NCBI GenBank assembly: GCA_019648995.1
Contig: BLXT01008583.1
Coordinates: 28,354-48,594, forward strand
DNA from: Plakobranchus ocellatus
Lineage: Eukaryota; Mollusca; Gastropoda; Plakobranchidae
Direction: 5' to 3'
Length of the DNA stretch: 20,241 nt
Shown here: positions 10,301 to 17,803 of the stretch, piece by piece
Position numbering within the stretch: position 1 is the first letter of the stretch
Layout of the letters: each line of letters begins with the position of its first letter
Notes under the pieces: model-generated
Database searches by the model: none
Told to the model about the DNA's origin: nothing
What the model saw: only the letters and a program-made list of their open reading frames with translations
Position numbers and translations under genes: made by a program

Positions 10301-13300
10301 GGTATTTTGCAGGTGTTGCATTTAAATGATTTATCAACTAGCGATTTCTAACGCTTGAATAAAATGAATGTTGTTTGTTACCACAACAAAATAATTTACA
10401 GCATAATTAGATTGCTTTTAAAGTAACTTGTGACCAATTCTATAAAGAATGGGCCTAGTTAAACTGACTTCATACTTTATTTGCAGAGAAATAACCCTAT
10501 CCACAAGCATGCAATCTAAATTCAATAGCTAAAAACTGAAAAAAAAAACGAAAAAATTATTTAAAAAAAAAAATTTTAGGATACCCTAGCTCAATAATGC
10601 TTGTATTTTTCAGCTTGGGTTGTTTCCCCTTTTTTGCACTTTCCATTGATTAGATTGTGTTACTGTGTTACTATTATTATTCATAAATTCTGTGGATTTT
10701 TTTCTCTAGCAGTAACAGCTAAGTGTGTTGAAAGTGCTCCTATTTTTTAAATGTTCAGGTACAGCATAAATCATATACAATTTTCAATTTATTCACATCT
10801 GAATAGGCTACTAAGTTAGATCTAAGACCACTTTCAAATGCAACGATACAAATCATGTACAACTTTCAATATATTCACATCAGAATAGATCTTATTCTAC
10901 ATCCAAATCCACTTAGATCTAAGAATACTATCAAATGCAGATTATACATAAAAAATTTGAGTCTGACGAATATACAGAAATAGATGTGAATGTTGATCTT
11001 GCCTAGAAAGAGTGAGAGAGAAAGGGGGAAGGGGAGGGAGCAACAGAGAGTCACTTACAAAGAGAGAGAGAGAGAAGGGAGAAAGGCAATCAGGATCAGA
11101 GAGAGAGAGAAAGACGGAGAGAGGGAGGGAGAAAGGCAGTCAGGATCAGAGAAAGAAAGACGGAGAGAGAGAACAAGAGAGAAAGATAGAAGAGAGCAAT
11201 AGAGAGAGGCACACATAAAGGGAGCAATAGAGGGAGACAGCAAGAGAGAGAGAGAAAGAGGGCAATCCGAAGGACAGAATAAGAGAAAGAGCAACAGTGA
11301 GACACAGAGAGAGAGAGAGGTAGAGAGAGAGAAAGGCAGTCAGAACAAAGACAGAGGGGGTGGGAAACAGAGAGAGAATGAGAGAGGAAGGGAGAGAAAG
11401 AAAGATACAGAGCGACTGGCATAAGATAACATTAGGGAAAGTTAATGAAAAGAGAAATTCATATCTATGTTAATGACTATTAAAAAAAAGGAGGAGAAAA
11501 TTTACTTTTCATAAGCATGATAAAAGTGACTGGGAGAGAAAGAGAGCAAGAACAAGAGAGAGAGAGAGAGAGGATAGTTAGGTTGGCAGACTTTAATGCA
11601 TTGTTCAACATATTAGTATCTAGACCTATTAAAAAAAGGGGCTGTAAAAGAAGAGTCAGGCATCTCAGCTAGTATAATGGAAAGTACAGTTTGTATCAAC
11701 CATAATTTAACTATTTAATCCTATTATAAGTATTAAAAGCATACATAGTCAGCACCTTAAGTTTCTTTGATAACAGATCTAAGGCTGACTAGAGGATTGG
11801 GGAACAACCTCTGATTTCTTTGATCTTTTGCTGCGATGGTCGTCTTACTACACTAGGCCTAATGCTGGATGTGCAAATAGGACCATGGCTTACTCGTTTG
11901 CCTATGTATCAATAAAAGATGTGATTATGTATTTTTCAATACTCTGTTTGGAGTGGGAATAAAAGGCTGTTTTTGTTTTTGTTTTGTTTTTTTAAAACAT
12001 TGGGTTAGGATCTTGCATTGGAGCTGCAAGCTGTGGGAGCAGTGAATAAGTATGGCAAGAAACTTTGGGAATAAACCAAAAAAAAAAATAGATTGAACAA
12101 TGGGTTAATGTCGTGCAACACCAATTGCTGATTTTTACCGGTACCGATGATCCATCGAGTTGCAAAACCAAAAAACAAAAAAAACTAGAGGTTTTCATGA
12201 TATTTTGGGATAGACGCTTTATTTAATTGCTGGACACTTGGCGGACTTGGTTCAAGGCTGTAAAAATTACGCAGGCCTACCTGGCCAATACAAGTATTTA
12301 CAAAAAATGTGGCAATGAGCTTTTGATCGATGTTGCGTTTTTTGTATATTGTAAATACAGAAAAAATTGAAGAAAATGGAAGATAGATTCAGGAGATTCG
12401 TCAGGCCCAGCCTCCACTCAGCACAATTTTCTTGGTGCTGAGTGTAAGGCATAATTTTATCCTTGTTGGCGTGATAAATGAATTACAATGTTAGCAGGTC
12501 TGTGACAACCACAAACTATCCGAACATTAAAGAAAAGAAAACAAAAATCAGAAATCTGAAAAGTCGGAAATCAGATTCAATCAGAAAACTGGCATCCCTG
12601 TATTCAGATTCGAAGAATAAACATGACTATTTATGTTACTTAACACAGTTTTTTGTATGCGGTGAATCGTATATAAAACCCAGCCCCCCCCCCCCCCAAA
12701 AAAACCCTTAACTCCAACTGCCCATTCATGCATAACTTGTATTTTATTGCTAATGACTGAAACGAAATTTCCTATCCATATTTGTATGCTGGCTCTATCT
12801 GAGGACTAGCAAATCAATAGTGTATCCTTCATTGATCAATAAGACCAAGGTTGAATATTTTTTTCTTTACCAAAGGAGGAGCAGGAGTGACAGCGCCAAA
12901 CGGTGCAGGCAGATCCATCTTGTTCATAAGGTGTAACACCTAGCAAAGGTAGAATTATTACCGAAGCATTAATTGTTAGTTAAAGACAAAGTAAATTCAT
13001 GGAACTTGCAATGAAATAGAATCACAAAATGAGACAAAGTTTAAAAAAAAAATATTAATTCTGGCATGAGTTTAGCTGAGGATTTGCAGATATGATGACT
13101 TTATAAAATGAAAATTTTACATCAAAAGGGGTAAGAACAGCTCTTTTCTCTCGAGGCGGAACTTTCTAGAGGCAAGCTAGACAAAATTCAGAAGTTATTT
13201 TGAATGTTTTCATTAGAGATTTTGATTTGAAGTCCATCCTTTCAATCCCAAACTAAACTCATTTCATGAAATTGATGCACATATGTCTTGATGATATTGC

Positions 13301-16300
13301 GCAGGAGTCAGAATTTCATGTAACGCATTTCAGAAATCAGAGTGTATAGTGCTGATTTTTTTCTTTCATTACACTGTTATGTTTTTCCACAACAGCTAAA
13401 AACCTGAATACACTAGCACAGAATTACATCTCTACTCAGTTTTCACAACTGCAAAGCTATAAAGGGCCGTTTCTGGCTATAACATTATTGAAAATATTGA
13501 AAAGATGATTTCTGACTCATTCGGACTGGTCTCAAGACATAAAAGATATAAGAAGAAAATTTTCATTTAGCCAAAACTAATTTAAAAAACTTTTGCATTC
13601 AAAGACACCCTTGTGTATTTTTTATTTTTTTTTTTTTGTTTGGTTACCATGATCAGTTTTTCAATTAGTTCTAAAAAACAAAAAATAACAATTTTGAAAC
13701 ATTTCAGGGGTGATTTCCTACTACAAGGAAAATTTTGGACAAGAGTTTGAGACTTAAAAAATAGATCAGGATATATGACTGAAACCTGGTGCATGAAATT
13801 CATTTGAGCTCAATACAAAACATTTTGATTGTTGTGGAGCAAAAATAACTTTGAGATTCCACATTTGCTTATCACAAGCAGAAATAATTTTTAAAAGATA
13901 GTGTTTGCGTATAGCTCACTTGTACATAAAACTTTGGCACAGCAGCCAGGGCGTGCATAATGTTGGTCAGAGTAGTGGCCGTTGGTGGAGGATACAGGTA
14001 GTACAAATCTGGACGTCTCACATGTTTGATTCTGTTAACAGGCAAGAACACAAAATAGCAATTGTAATAAGAGATTTAACATTTCACTGGGCCAGCTTGA
14101 TGCTTGATCAAGATCATTATTGCATTACTGTTTTCACAACATCAATCTGGAATTTGCTACTACATCTATCTTCGGGACTTGACTGACTGGTCTGCACAAT
14201 CATAGCAAAGGAAGTCTATTACCTAGCATGTTGATGGTACCAGTTGCTCTTTGTCTCAATTTTTTTTTTTTTACATTTTTCGAGCAATTTTAAAAACTTC
14301 ATGAGGAATCCTCCCAGACATAGGATGGTGACAAATTTTCTTTCTTTTTCTTTTTTTTTTTTTCAGTATCTTGTATTTGGCTTGTTTGTGCTTGACACCA
14401 TTGATTTGTACAAACTAAAAGATCAAACAATTACCTTTAAAATTCAGGGGAGATGAATAGTAGAAATTGAGTATTAACGTACCAATTCATTCTCCCTTTA
14501 CCATAATACAAAGTTTATATGTTTTGGAAACTATTGTCTTTCCATGTTCACACTTTGGTTGGACAATTTATTTATTTTAAAAAATAATTAATTACAACAA
14601 AAGAAAAAAAAAACCTAGACTATCTGCAAAATAAACTTACCCCCAGACATTAAAAGTATCATCAAACTTAATCTCTCTGGGTTCTTGACGCGGGTTACTT
14701 TTGTCATCCTTTTTGCTTGCCTCTTGATCTGGATCTTCCTTATGTTCAACTCTAAGAGAATAAAATAGTAACAAACATAGCAGATCAAAATCATAGGAAA
14801 GGCACAAGCTAACATAGTGAAACCCGAGGCAGAGTATGAACTTGTGAAATTGAACTTTTTAAAAAAATGTTTTGTTTTCAAATATTGCGCTTAACATTTT
14901 TTATGAGTTTTCTTTAGAAACAAATAGACATTACATTTATAGACATTTACTGAAATTTACTTTCAAAATTTAAAATATTCCTTTCCCCAAAAATTAATCA
15001 ATAATTTTGATGATGAAAGTGAATCATACCTTGATAAAGGAAAAATAATAGTACTAGGTAAACTTAAAATAAATCAGCCTTTTTTGTTGCTTAGTGCCTT
15101 GAATATTTGTTAAAGTAAGCAGATGAGTATAAAATCTCAATTTATTCTGTTATTGCACCTTATTTTACTTTATGTATTTTTATCTCCTTACTAATACATG
15201 CATATTTAACTTAACAACAGAAAAAAAAGTATATGATGTCTACTTACCCTTCATTGTCAACAACTGATGCAACTCGAGATTTGCCCTTCTGAGCAAACTC
15301 TACTTTGAGTGTAGATCCTAAAAACTCAACTTGATGGAGCTGCTTTACAATCTAGTGCCAGAGATAATGAAAGATTGCAATAACAAAATAAAATCATTTC
15401 CTGGTTTATTTTTTTTTTTCCTGTTTTTACAGCTTTGTTCTTAAAAAAAAAAAAAACATTTTAAAAATTAGTAATTTTGATGCAATGAATAAGAATTACA
15501 AGAAAAAAAAGCCTTGGTAGTAAACTGTTCTTCATTGATATGGAGAGTTCAAACTCTCTTTAGTCGCCATATATTCAACATGATGGGATTTTTTTACACA
15601 TCAGTGCAATTTGAATCATGTTCAATTTCTCAACTGAAATGGACCGATTAATAACACATAAAATAGTGACAGGGCCTTTTCATATTTATAATCCAAATGT
15701 AGAACAAAGCTTTTCCTCTCTTGTAGAGAACATAATTGATTAAGTTATGACAAAAATTACTGAAATGAGACTTAACATTTATTTGATAAAGAGATTATAG
15801 CTTTTGTCAGTACTACATGCTTCACTTTATTTTTAGCCGTCTATGTACAAGTCTTTATTAATGACTTGTACTCTACAAAGACAGCTAAAAAAATGTGAAG
15901 TGACATCAAAATGAGATGTTTAGCAGCAGGAGAAATATGGGTAAGAAATATCGGAATCATCTGCTTGTTTACATGGATATTTTTTTACCAACTTGCTTAC
16001 CTTAGAGGCCTCTTCCCTGCTTTTAAAAACTGCAAAAGCTGTGTTTTTCTGGTTGAGTAAAAAAAAAAAAAATGCAAGAATATTTTTTAGTTTGTGAGCT
16101 AGAAAAAAGGAGGGTTGTATGGGTGAGAGAACTTAAGAACAGAAATTGTCTGAAATGTATGCTGTTGCTTTTCAAATCAGAGAATCACCAGATCTGTTGT
16201 AACTATTGAAGACAAGAGTTTGCTTCCAGAGTACAATAACTCATTTAGGAATCTGGGGAAACTCAACTGTCCCAATTATGCCTCTTAGAAAAGTAAGACT

Positions 16301-16695
16301 TTCCTAATTTTACAGCTCCTGTGATTCATTCATTCTTTCAACTTTGTATTTGACTGAATTACTATAGGAGACATACTTACAAAGGAATTTTTTTTCACAC
16401 TAAAAAGGTTCTGTTATGTTGGCATTCTAATGTCCCAAAAATAAATTTTAAAAAATGTTTCCTACTGCAAAGGCTAAGATTCTTTTGATGTCCATATGCA
16501 CAAGAACTGAATAAAGAATTTTCAAAGGTTTAAAATGACGAAAATGAATTCAACTTGCCCTGGAAGACTTACCATGCTCCCTGCCCTGCCCATTACTTGG
16601 ACTCTAATTGCGCCAAGATAATGCAGCAAGTCTTTCCTCTCCTCATCTGACAATTCCATGGGAAGATGTCGAAACAAAAGTGTTGATTCCTCCAT
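1343..16695 (-). CDS. RNPC3: U11/U12 snRNP 65 kDa protein (RNA-binding region-containing protein 3), 13 exons
   Basis: CDS join on the minus strand: 16695-16573, 16048-16001, 15351-15248, 14751-14641, 14031-13920, 12939-12871, 9268-9156, 7457-6772, 6037-5855, 3755-3661, 3094-3036, 2283-2151, 1393-1343. The total is 1887 nt, 628 residues plus TGA, and all twelve junctions keep frame. RRM1 spans about 4-80 (RNP2-like LLFRHLP at 6-12, RNP1-like KNTAFAVF at 42-49). A conserved block with YLYPPP and [15 protein letters not shown] follows, then an acidic stretch, a basic stretch ([11 protein letters not shown], 242-252), a Pro run (310-319) and RRM2 at about 534-617 ([14 protein letters not shown] at 580-587). 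In known family members the protein bridges U11 and U12 in the di-snRNP: the N-terminal half contacts U11-59K and the C-terminal RRM binds U12 snRNA stem-loop III. It acts in the nucleus on U12-type introns. Human RNPC3 has about 517 residues; the extra length here is mostly in exon 8. Confidence 0.95.
1394..1416 (-). promoter_or_regulatory. RNPC3: U12-type branch site and acceptor of RNPC3 intron 12
   Basis: TTCTTTAAC at 1416-1408 differs from the U12 branch consensus TTCCTTAAC at one base. The probable branch A (1409) is 15 nt from the last intron base, inside the short spacing that U12-type introns need. The segment between, TAACGACCCTCCAG, has no long pyrimidine tract, unlike most acceptors of the gene. 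Confidence 0.88.
2134..2150 (-). promoter_or_regulatory. RNPC3: U12-type 5' splice site of RNPC3 intron 12
   Basis: The intron starts GTATCCTTTG at 2150-2141, a full match to the RTATCCTTT donor recognised by U11 and then U6atac snRNA. All other donors of the gene are U2-like (GTAAGT, GTGAGT, GTAAGC and similar). The in-frame stop TGA for the retained-intron product lies at 2135-2133. Confidence 0.92.
2151..2283 (-). CDS. RNPC3: RNPC3 coding exon 12 (RRM2 RNP1 to beta4)
   Basis: Encodes Ile568 and residues 569-612. [16 protein letters not shown] is identical to the human stretch, including the RNP1 core KGQAF. It ends KDKPMVV, where human has FGKPMVVQFARS. The acceptor CCCCTCAG is a normal U2-type site. 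The donor is GTATCCTTTG, the U12-type 5' splice site consensus. Without splicing the frame continues V-S-F-V-F and stops at 2133-2135. Confidence 0.95.
2284..3035 (-). other. RNPC3: RNPC3 intron 11
   Basis: A U2-type intron of 752 nt (GTAAGT to CCCCTCAG). It is AT-rich with several A runs and holds a small TG-rich microsatellite at about 2859-2890. No other gene is seen. Confidence 0.85.
3036..3094 (-). CDS. RNPC3: RNPC3 coding exon 11 (RRM2 helix 1/beta2)
   Basis: A 59-nt exon encoding [19 protein letters not shown] (residues 549-567) plus two bases of Ile568. It aligns with human DLKFIFGRYVDFSSETQR. The acceptor is TGACAG and the donor GTAAGT, ending in phase 2. Confidence 0.95.
3095..3660 (-). 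other. RNPC3: RNPC3 intron 10
   Basis: A U2-type intron of 566 nt (GTAAGT to TGACAG). Apart from A/T runs and a short GACT repeat near 3184-3198, I see nothing in it. Confidence 0.85.
3661..3755 (-). CDS. RNPC3: RNPC3 coding exon 10 (RRM2 start)
   Basis: Encodes residues 517-548, [19 protein letters not shown] followed by [19 protein letters not shown] is RNP2 of RRM2, and [20 protein letters not shown] aligns almost position for position with human SVFRSYEPGEPNCRIYVKNL. The acceptor is TCCCAG and the donor GTAAGT. Reading through the donor in the same frame gives an unrelated tail, which supports splicing here. Confidence 0.96.
3756..5854 (-). other. RNPC3: RNPC3 intron 9
   Basis: A U2-type intron of 2099 nt (GTAAAA to TCCCAG). 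It contains a diverged SINE copy at about 4023-4180 on the plus strand. The remainder is AT-rich with open frames that look random, including a 98-codon plus-strand frame at 4791-5087 with no recognisable domain. Confidence 0.8.
4023..4180 (+). mobile_element. Diverged copy of a tRNA-derived SINE
   Basis: The segment matches the SINE at 9493-9660 read on its own sense strand. Shared pieces are the A-box-like GGAGGCACAATGGCT (against GGTAGCACAGTGGCT), the exact run CTGAGATCTGCAGGGA, and the 3' part GGCCTGAAAGCCTGAGATCA with ATCACCTTGTT. The B-box region is lost or degraded, and TGAGATCA is duplicated with a short insert. No clear target duplication or A tail remains, so this is an older insertion. 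Confidence 0.78.
5855..6037 (-). CDS. RNPC3: RNPC3 coding exon 9 (pre-RRM2 segment)
   Basis: Encodes residues 457-516 plus part of codons 456 and 517. [10 protein letters not shown] corresponds to human IGFGKIFPKP, and [14 protein letters not shown] to human ECISRRELEKGRIS. This is the N-terminal extension of the C-terminal RRM, which in human helps the fold bind U12 snRNA. The acceptor is TTCACAG and the donor GTAAAA, with phase 1 at both ends. Confidence 0.92.
6038..6771 (-). other. RNPC3: RNPC3 intron 8
   Basis: An intron of 734 nt ending TTCACAG. Its donor GTGGGT is the least certain of the gene, with an alternative 30 nt upstream in the transcript (6801). It is AT-rich and I see no other element. 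Confidence 0.75.
6772..7457 (-). CDS. RNPC3: RNPC3 coding exon 8 (large, Pro-rich and low-complexity)
   Basis: A 686-nt exon encoding residues 228-455. It starts with a basic segment, [11 protein letters not shown], likely a nuclear localisation signal. A block PSVREVFEQ then [10 protein letters not shown] follows, matching human LPSDVFDQ and NKRIEFHIST in order. After that come ten prolines in a row (310-319), coded by a GGA/TCC microsatellite, and about 130 residues rich in S, P, Q and L with no human counterpart. The acceptor is ACACAG. I place the donor at 6772/6771 (A, then GTGGGT), which gives the phase 1 that exon 9 needs. A second candidate donor (GTAGCA) at 6802/6801 has the same phase and would drop ten residues. 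Unspliced, the frame would stop at 6752. Confidence 0.88.
7458..9155 (-). other. RNPC3: RNPC3 intron 7
   Basis: A U2-type intron of 1698 nt (GTGAGT to ACACAG). It contains several A or T runs of about 10 nt and no repeat or coding signal I can support. Confidence 0.85.
9156..9268 (-). CDS. RNPC3: RNPC3 coding exon 7 (acidic region)
   Basis: Encodes residues 190-226 plus two bases of Arg227. The acidic run [19 protein letters not shown] corresponds in composition and place to the human EDEELSSEESEYES stretch. The acceptor CTCCAG and donor GTGAGT are strong. A plus-strand open frame over the same bases is its antisense shadow. Confidence 0.93.
9481..9492. repeat. SINE target site duplication, left copy
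   Basis: TATGACAGAGGC, identical to 9661-9672 on the far side of the SINE. The C before each copy also matches, so the duplication may be 13 bp. Confidence 0.9.
9493..9660 (-). mobile_element. Intact tRNA-derived SINE
   Basis: On the minus strand the element starts GGGGGCGTCGGTAGCACAGT. It has a polymerase III A box (TAGCACAGTGG) and a B box (GGTTCGAGCCC) about 45 nt apart, then a tRNA-unrelated part GGCCTGAAAGCCTGAGATCA and a tail of A and CC-interrupted A runs. It is GC-rich against its AT-rich surroundings. Both sides carry the same 12-mer, TATGACAGAGGC, as a target site duplication. Complete boxes and an exact duplication point to recent insertion. The head is not a functional tRNA gene, because no cloverleaf pairing is evident. 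Confidence 0.9.
9661..9672. repeat. SINE target site duplication, right copy
   Basis: TATGACAGAGGC, identical to 9481-9492. It lies directly next to the 5' end of the minus-strand SINE. Confidence 0.9.
9925..10060. repeat. GC-rich patch, possible degenerate SINE
   Basis: A patch unlike the surrounding AT-rich intron. On the plus strand GGTAAAGCACTCCG (near 9998) resembles an A box, and GGCTTGATTCTGG (near 10040) resembles a B box about 35-40 nt later. There is no tail or target duplication in the expected place, so this is a weak call. It could be any old interspersed repeat. Confidence 0.3.
10193..10203. repeat. 11-base G run
   Basis: A homopolymer of 11 G on the plus strand, C on the RNPC3 transcript strand. 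Confidence 0.9.
10766..10945. repeat. Diverged local tandem duplication
   Basis: Two copies of one segment lie next to each other, at about 10766-10847 and 10848-10945. Shared landmarks in order are AAATCAT.TACAA, TTCAAT.TATTCACATC, GAATAG, TTAGATCTAAGA and ATCAAATGCA or TTCAAATGCA. The second copy is longer by an insert of about 18 nt. Both carry the palindrome TTAGATCTAA. Confidence 0.75.
11005..11412. repeat. GA-rich tract with higher-order minisatellite units
   Basis: About 400 nt of nearly pure purine on the plus strand, mostly GAGA, interrupted by longer recurring units. GAGAAAGGCA.TCAGGATCAGA occurs near 11078 and 11130, and a related GAGAAAGGCAGTCAGA near 11329. On the RNPC3 pre-mRNA it reads as a long UC-rich tract inside intron 6. 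Long open frames here are produced by the repeat and are not genes. Confidence 0.93.
11532..11573. repeat. Second, shorter GA tract
   Basis: About 40 nt of GAGA repeats ending in GAGAGAGAGAGAGG, 120 nt after the main tract and of the same strand bias. Confidence 0.9.
12871..12939 (-). CDS. RNPC3: RNPC3 coding exon 6 (VLHLMNKM block)
   Basis: A 69-nt exon encoding [15 protein letters not shown] and then AVTPAPPL (residues 167-189). It aligns with human [15 protein letters not shown] and continues the conserved block of exon 5. The acceptor is CTAG and the donor GTAAAG, both phase 0. It sits alone at the 5' side of the 3.6-kb intron 6. Confidence 0.95.
12940..13919 (-). other. RNPC3: RNPC3 intron 5
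   Basis: A U2-type intron of 980 nt (GTGAGC to CTAG). It is AT-rich with a T run near 13622-13637. I see no other element. Confidence 0.85.
13920..14031 (-). CDS. RNPC3: RNPC3 coding exon 5 (YLYPPP block)
   Basis: Encodes residues 130-166. [20 protein letters not shown] followed by VPKFYVQ aligns with human YMYPPPSSTILANIVNALAS and VPKFYVQ. This is the best conserved non-RRM block of the protein, in the half known to bind U11-59K. The acceptor is AACAG and the donor GTGAGC, ending in phase 0. Confidence 0.95.
14032..14640 (-). other. RNPC3: RNPC3 intron 4
   Basis: A U2-type intron of 609 nt (GTAAGT to AACAG) with T runs near 14260 and 14350. Nothing else is seen. Confidence 0.85.
14641..14751 (-). 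CDS. RNPC3: RNPC3 coding exon 4 (charged linker)
   Basis: Encodes residues 92-128 plus the first two bases of codon 129. It is rich in D, E, K and R and ends DDTFNVWG, a low-conservation linker after RRM1. The acceptor CTTAG and donor GTAAGT fit well, and split Gly codons at both ends keep the frame. The position and phase fit the order of blocks in the family, but this exon has the weakest residue-level match of the N-terminal half. Confidence 0.88.
14752..15247 (-). other. RNPC3: RNPC3 intron 3
   Basis: A U2-type intron of 496 nt (GTAAGT to CTTAG), the shortest of the gene. It is AT-rich and I see nothing else in it. Confidence 0.85.
15248..15351 (-). CDS. RNPC3: RNPC3 coding exon 3 (RRM1 C-terminal half)
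   Basis: Encodes residues 58-91, starting [20 protein letters not shown], followed by a basic linker [10 protein letters not shown]. This aligns with human LTRLHQLKLLGHTLVVEFAKE and completes RRM1. The acceptor is CTAG and the donor GTAAGT; the exon ends in phase 2 with GG. Confidence 0.93.
15352..16000 (-). other. RNPC3: RNPC3 intron 2
   Basis: A U2-type intron of 649 nt (GTAAGC to CTAG) that carries the foldback structure at 15820-15900. Confidence 0.85.
15820..15900. ncRNA. Long imperfect hairpin, pre-miRNA-like or small MITE
   Basis: The left arm 15820-15853 and right arm 15863-15900 are near reverse complements around a 9-nt loop (TTTATTAAT). The inner stem GTACAAGTC/GACTTGTAC is perfect over 9 bp. 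Further out AGCCGTCT faces AGACAGCT with one mismatch, and CTTCAC at the outer left faces GTGAAG at the outer right. Size and shape fit an animal pre-miRNA, and both strands fold about equally. A foldback transposon remnant is the alternative. Confidence 0.5.
16001..16048 (-). CDS. RNPC3: RNPC3 coding exon 2 (RRM1 RNP1)
   Basis: A 48-nt microexon-sized exon encoding [16 protein letters not shown] (residues 42-57). KNTAFAVF is the RNP1 octamer of RRM1 and aligns with human KHTAFATF. The acceptor is CAG and the donor GTAAGC, both phase 0. It is too short to be found as an open frame and was located by homology to the RRM1 core. Confidence 0.93.
16049..16572 (-). other. RNPC3: RNPC3 intron 1
   Basis: A U2-type intron of 524 nt (GTAAGT to ACCAG). 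I see nothing else in it. Confidence 0.85.
16573..16695 (-). CDS. RNPC3: RNPC3 coding exon 1 (start, RRM1 beta1-beta2)
   Basis: Encodes residues 1-41, beginning [12 protein letters not shown], which matches the first strand and RNP2 of the vertebrate protein (TLLVRHLP). I chose the ATG at 16695 because the context AGAATGG has A at -3 and G at +4, and an in-frame TAG lies 24 nt upstream. The protein lacks the N-terminal extension of about 25 residues found in human. The donor is a good U2-type GTAAGT, phase 0. A non-coding 5' exon further upstream cannot be excluded, because TTTAG just upstream could be an acceptor. Confidence 0.9.
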
Positions 16696-17800
16696 TCTTC
16701 CAGAAGTTAAACAACACTAAACTTAATAGATCTAAGTCCAGGAGTAGGAGTAGCCAGGCTACAAAAGTTCACCATCAGACTCTAATCTGCATTTGAAAGC
16801 ATATTCTGTCAAAGAAAAAGTTGTATCAACGGCTGAGTATTGTTTAATCTTGGTCATACTTATGACAAGGGGCAAAATCAAAAACTGCAGTCACATGCTA
16901 ACCTAAGAGCTTTTCTGGGGGGATAGTATTATTAATATTGACTATAATTAAAACACAAGTGTTCTCAAGCTTGATTCAAGCCCTTAACTTTACAAAAATA
17001 TATCAAGGCGAACAACAAAAAAGCAATCAAGGCAAACTGCTTTACCAGCTGCATGTGTAGGAAGAGTATTGTATTAATATTAGTATTATATTATGTTAAC
17101 TGCTGCTCTCCCTTTTTCACATTTCACTGATAAATCTAGACTGAAAGATGTGAGAACATTTTGTTTACAAGTAACAATGGTGGGTGAGTCATGTGGAGAA
17201 GTTTGATTGGATAATAATTTTAGCTAACCTTGATGACATTAGATGGTAATATCTTCTTTGTTTTAGAAATTCACCAATGTATCATTTTAAATTTTAGTGT
17301 GTGGTTAGCATAAGTGAGTACTGTCTAAAATTTTTGGGCAGTGGGTACACATAAGAATGGTTGAGAGAGCTTGCAGAGATAAACCGCTGATATTTGAGAG
17401 CTTGTAGATCTAAATAATTGTAGGCATTGAATTGTCGTACTGCAAGTGTTTCTTATTCAGCTTAACTCTGGCGGAGGTCACACACATGGCTACCCGGGCG
17501 TGCAGTTGCCACAGGGTTTTGTTTATAAAATGCAGGTGTGGCAAGGCACATAGGCCTTCTATGCACATGTGTAATAAAATCCTCACCCTCCCCTCATTAC
17601 CATACGTTAGTCAACAGCCCATTGCCACATGGGAGGTGTGAACATACACATACACAAGTACACACCCATATAATCTGTAAAAAATTTAGTTAAAGACATC
17701 CTACTATAAGCAAGGAGCATGCTAGTATACTTCACTTAGACCTTGGGCTTAGGGTTACACATACTAAACAGTCTCTTCCAAAATTTTGTCCTTTCCAAAT
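16696..17800. other. RNPC3 5' flank, promoter not resolved
   Basis: This should contain the RNPC3 transcription start on the minus strand, but no TATA box at a convincing place and no CpG island stand out. TAGATCTAA motifs occur at about 16727 and 17405. CA-rich stretches begin near 17640. The short open frames do not resemble proteins. Confidence 0.5.
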
Positions 17801-17803
17801 GAA

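Larger units (their letters stand above)
9269..12870 (-). other. RNPC3: RNPC3 intron 6, repeat-rich, 3.6 kb
   Basis: The longest intron of the gene (GTAAAG to CTCCAG). It has collected most of the repeats inside the gene: a young SINE, a GC-rich patch at about 9925-10060, a G run, a tandem duplication, two GA-rich tracts and a 14-base C run at 12684-12697. No nested gene is seen. Confidence 0.85.

Noticed and set aside
10990-11422. Several long frames rich in R/E or S/L over the GA tract
   Set aside because: They are produced by GAGA repeats, which lack stops in several frames; no sequence complexity or homology.
12821-12830. GTATCCTTC on the plus strand, a U12 donor look-alike
   Set aside because: It is antisense to RNPC3, sits in an intron and has no plus-strand exon before it.
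13582-13803. 73-codon minus-strand frame in RNPC3 intron 5
   Set aside because: Not needed for the continuous RNPC3 frame, low complexity at the K-rich end, no match to the family.
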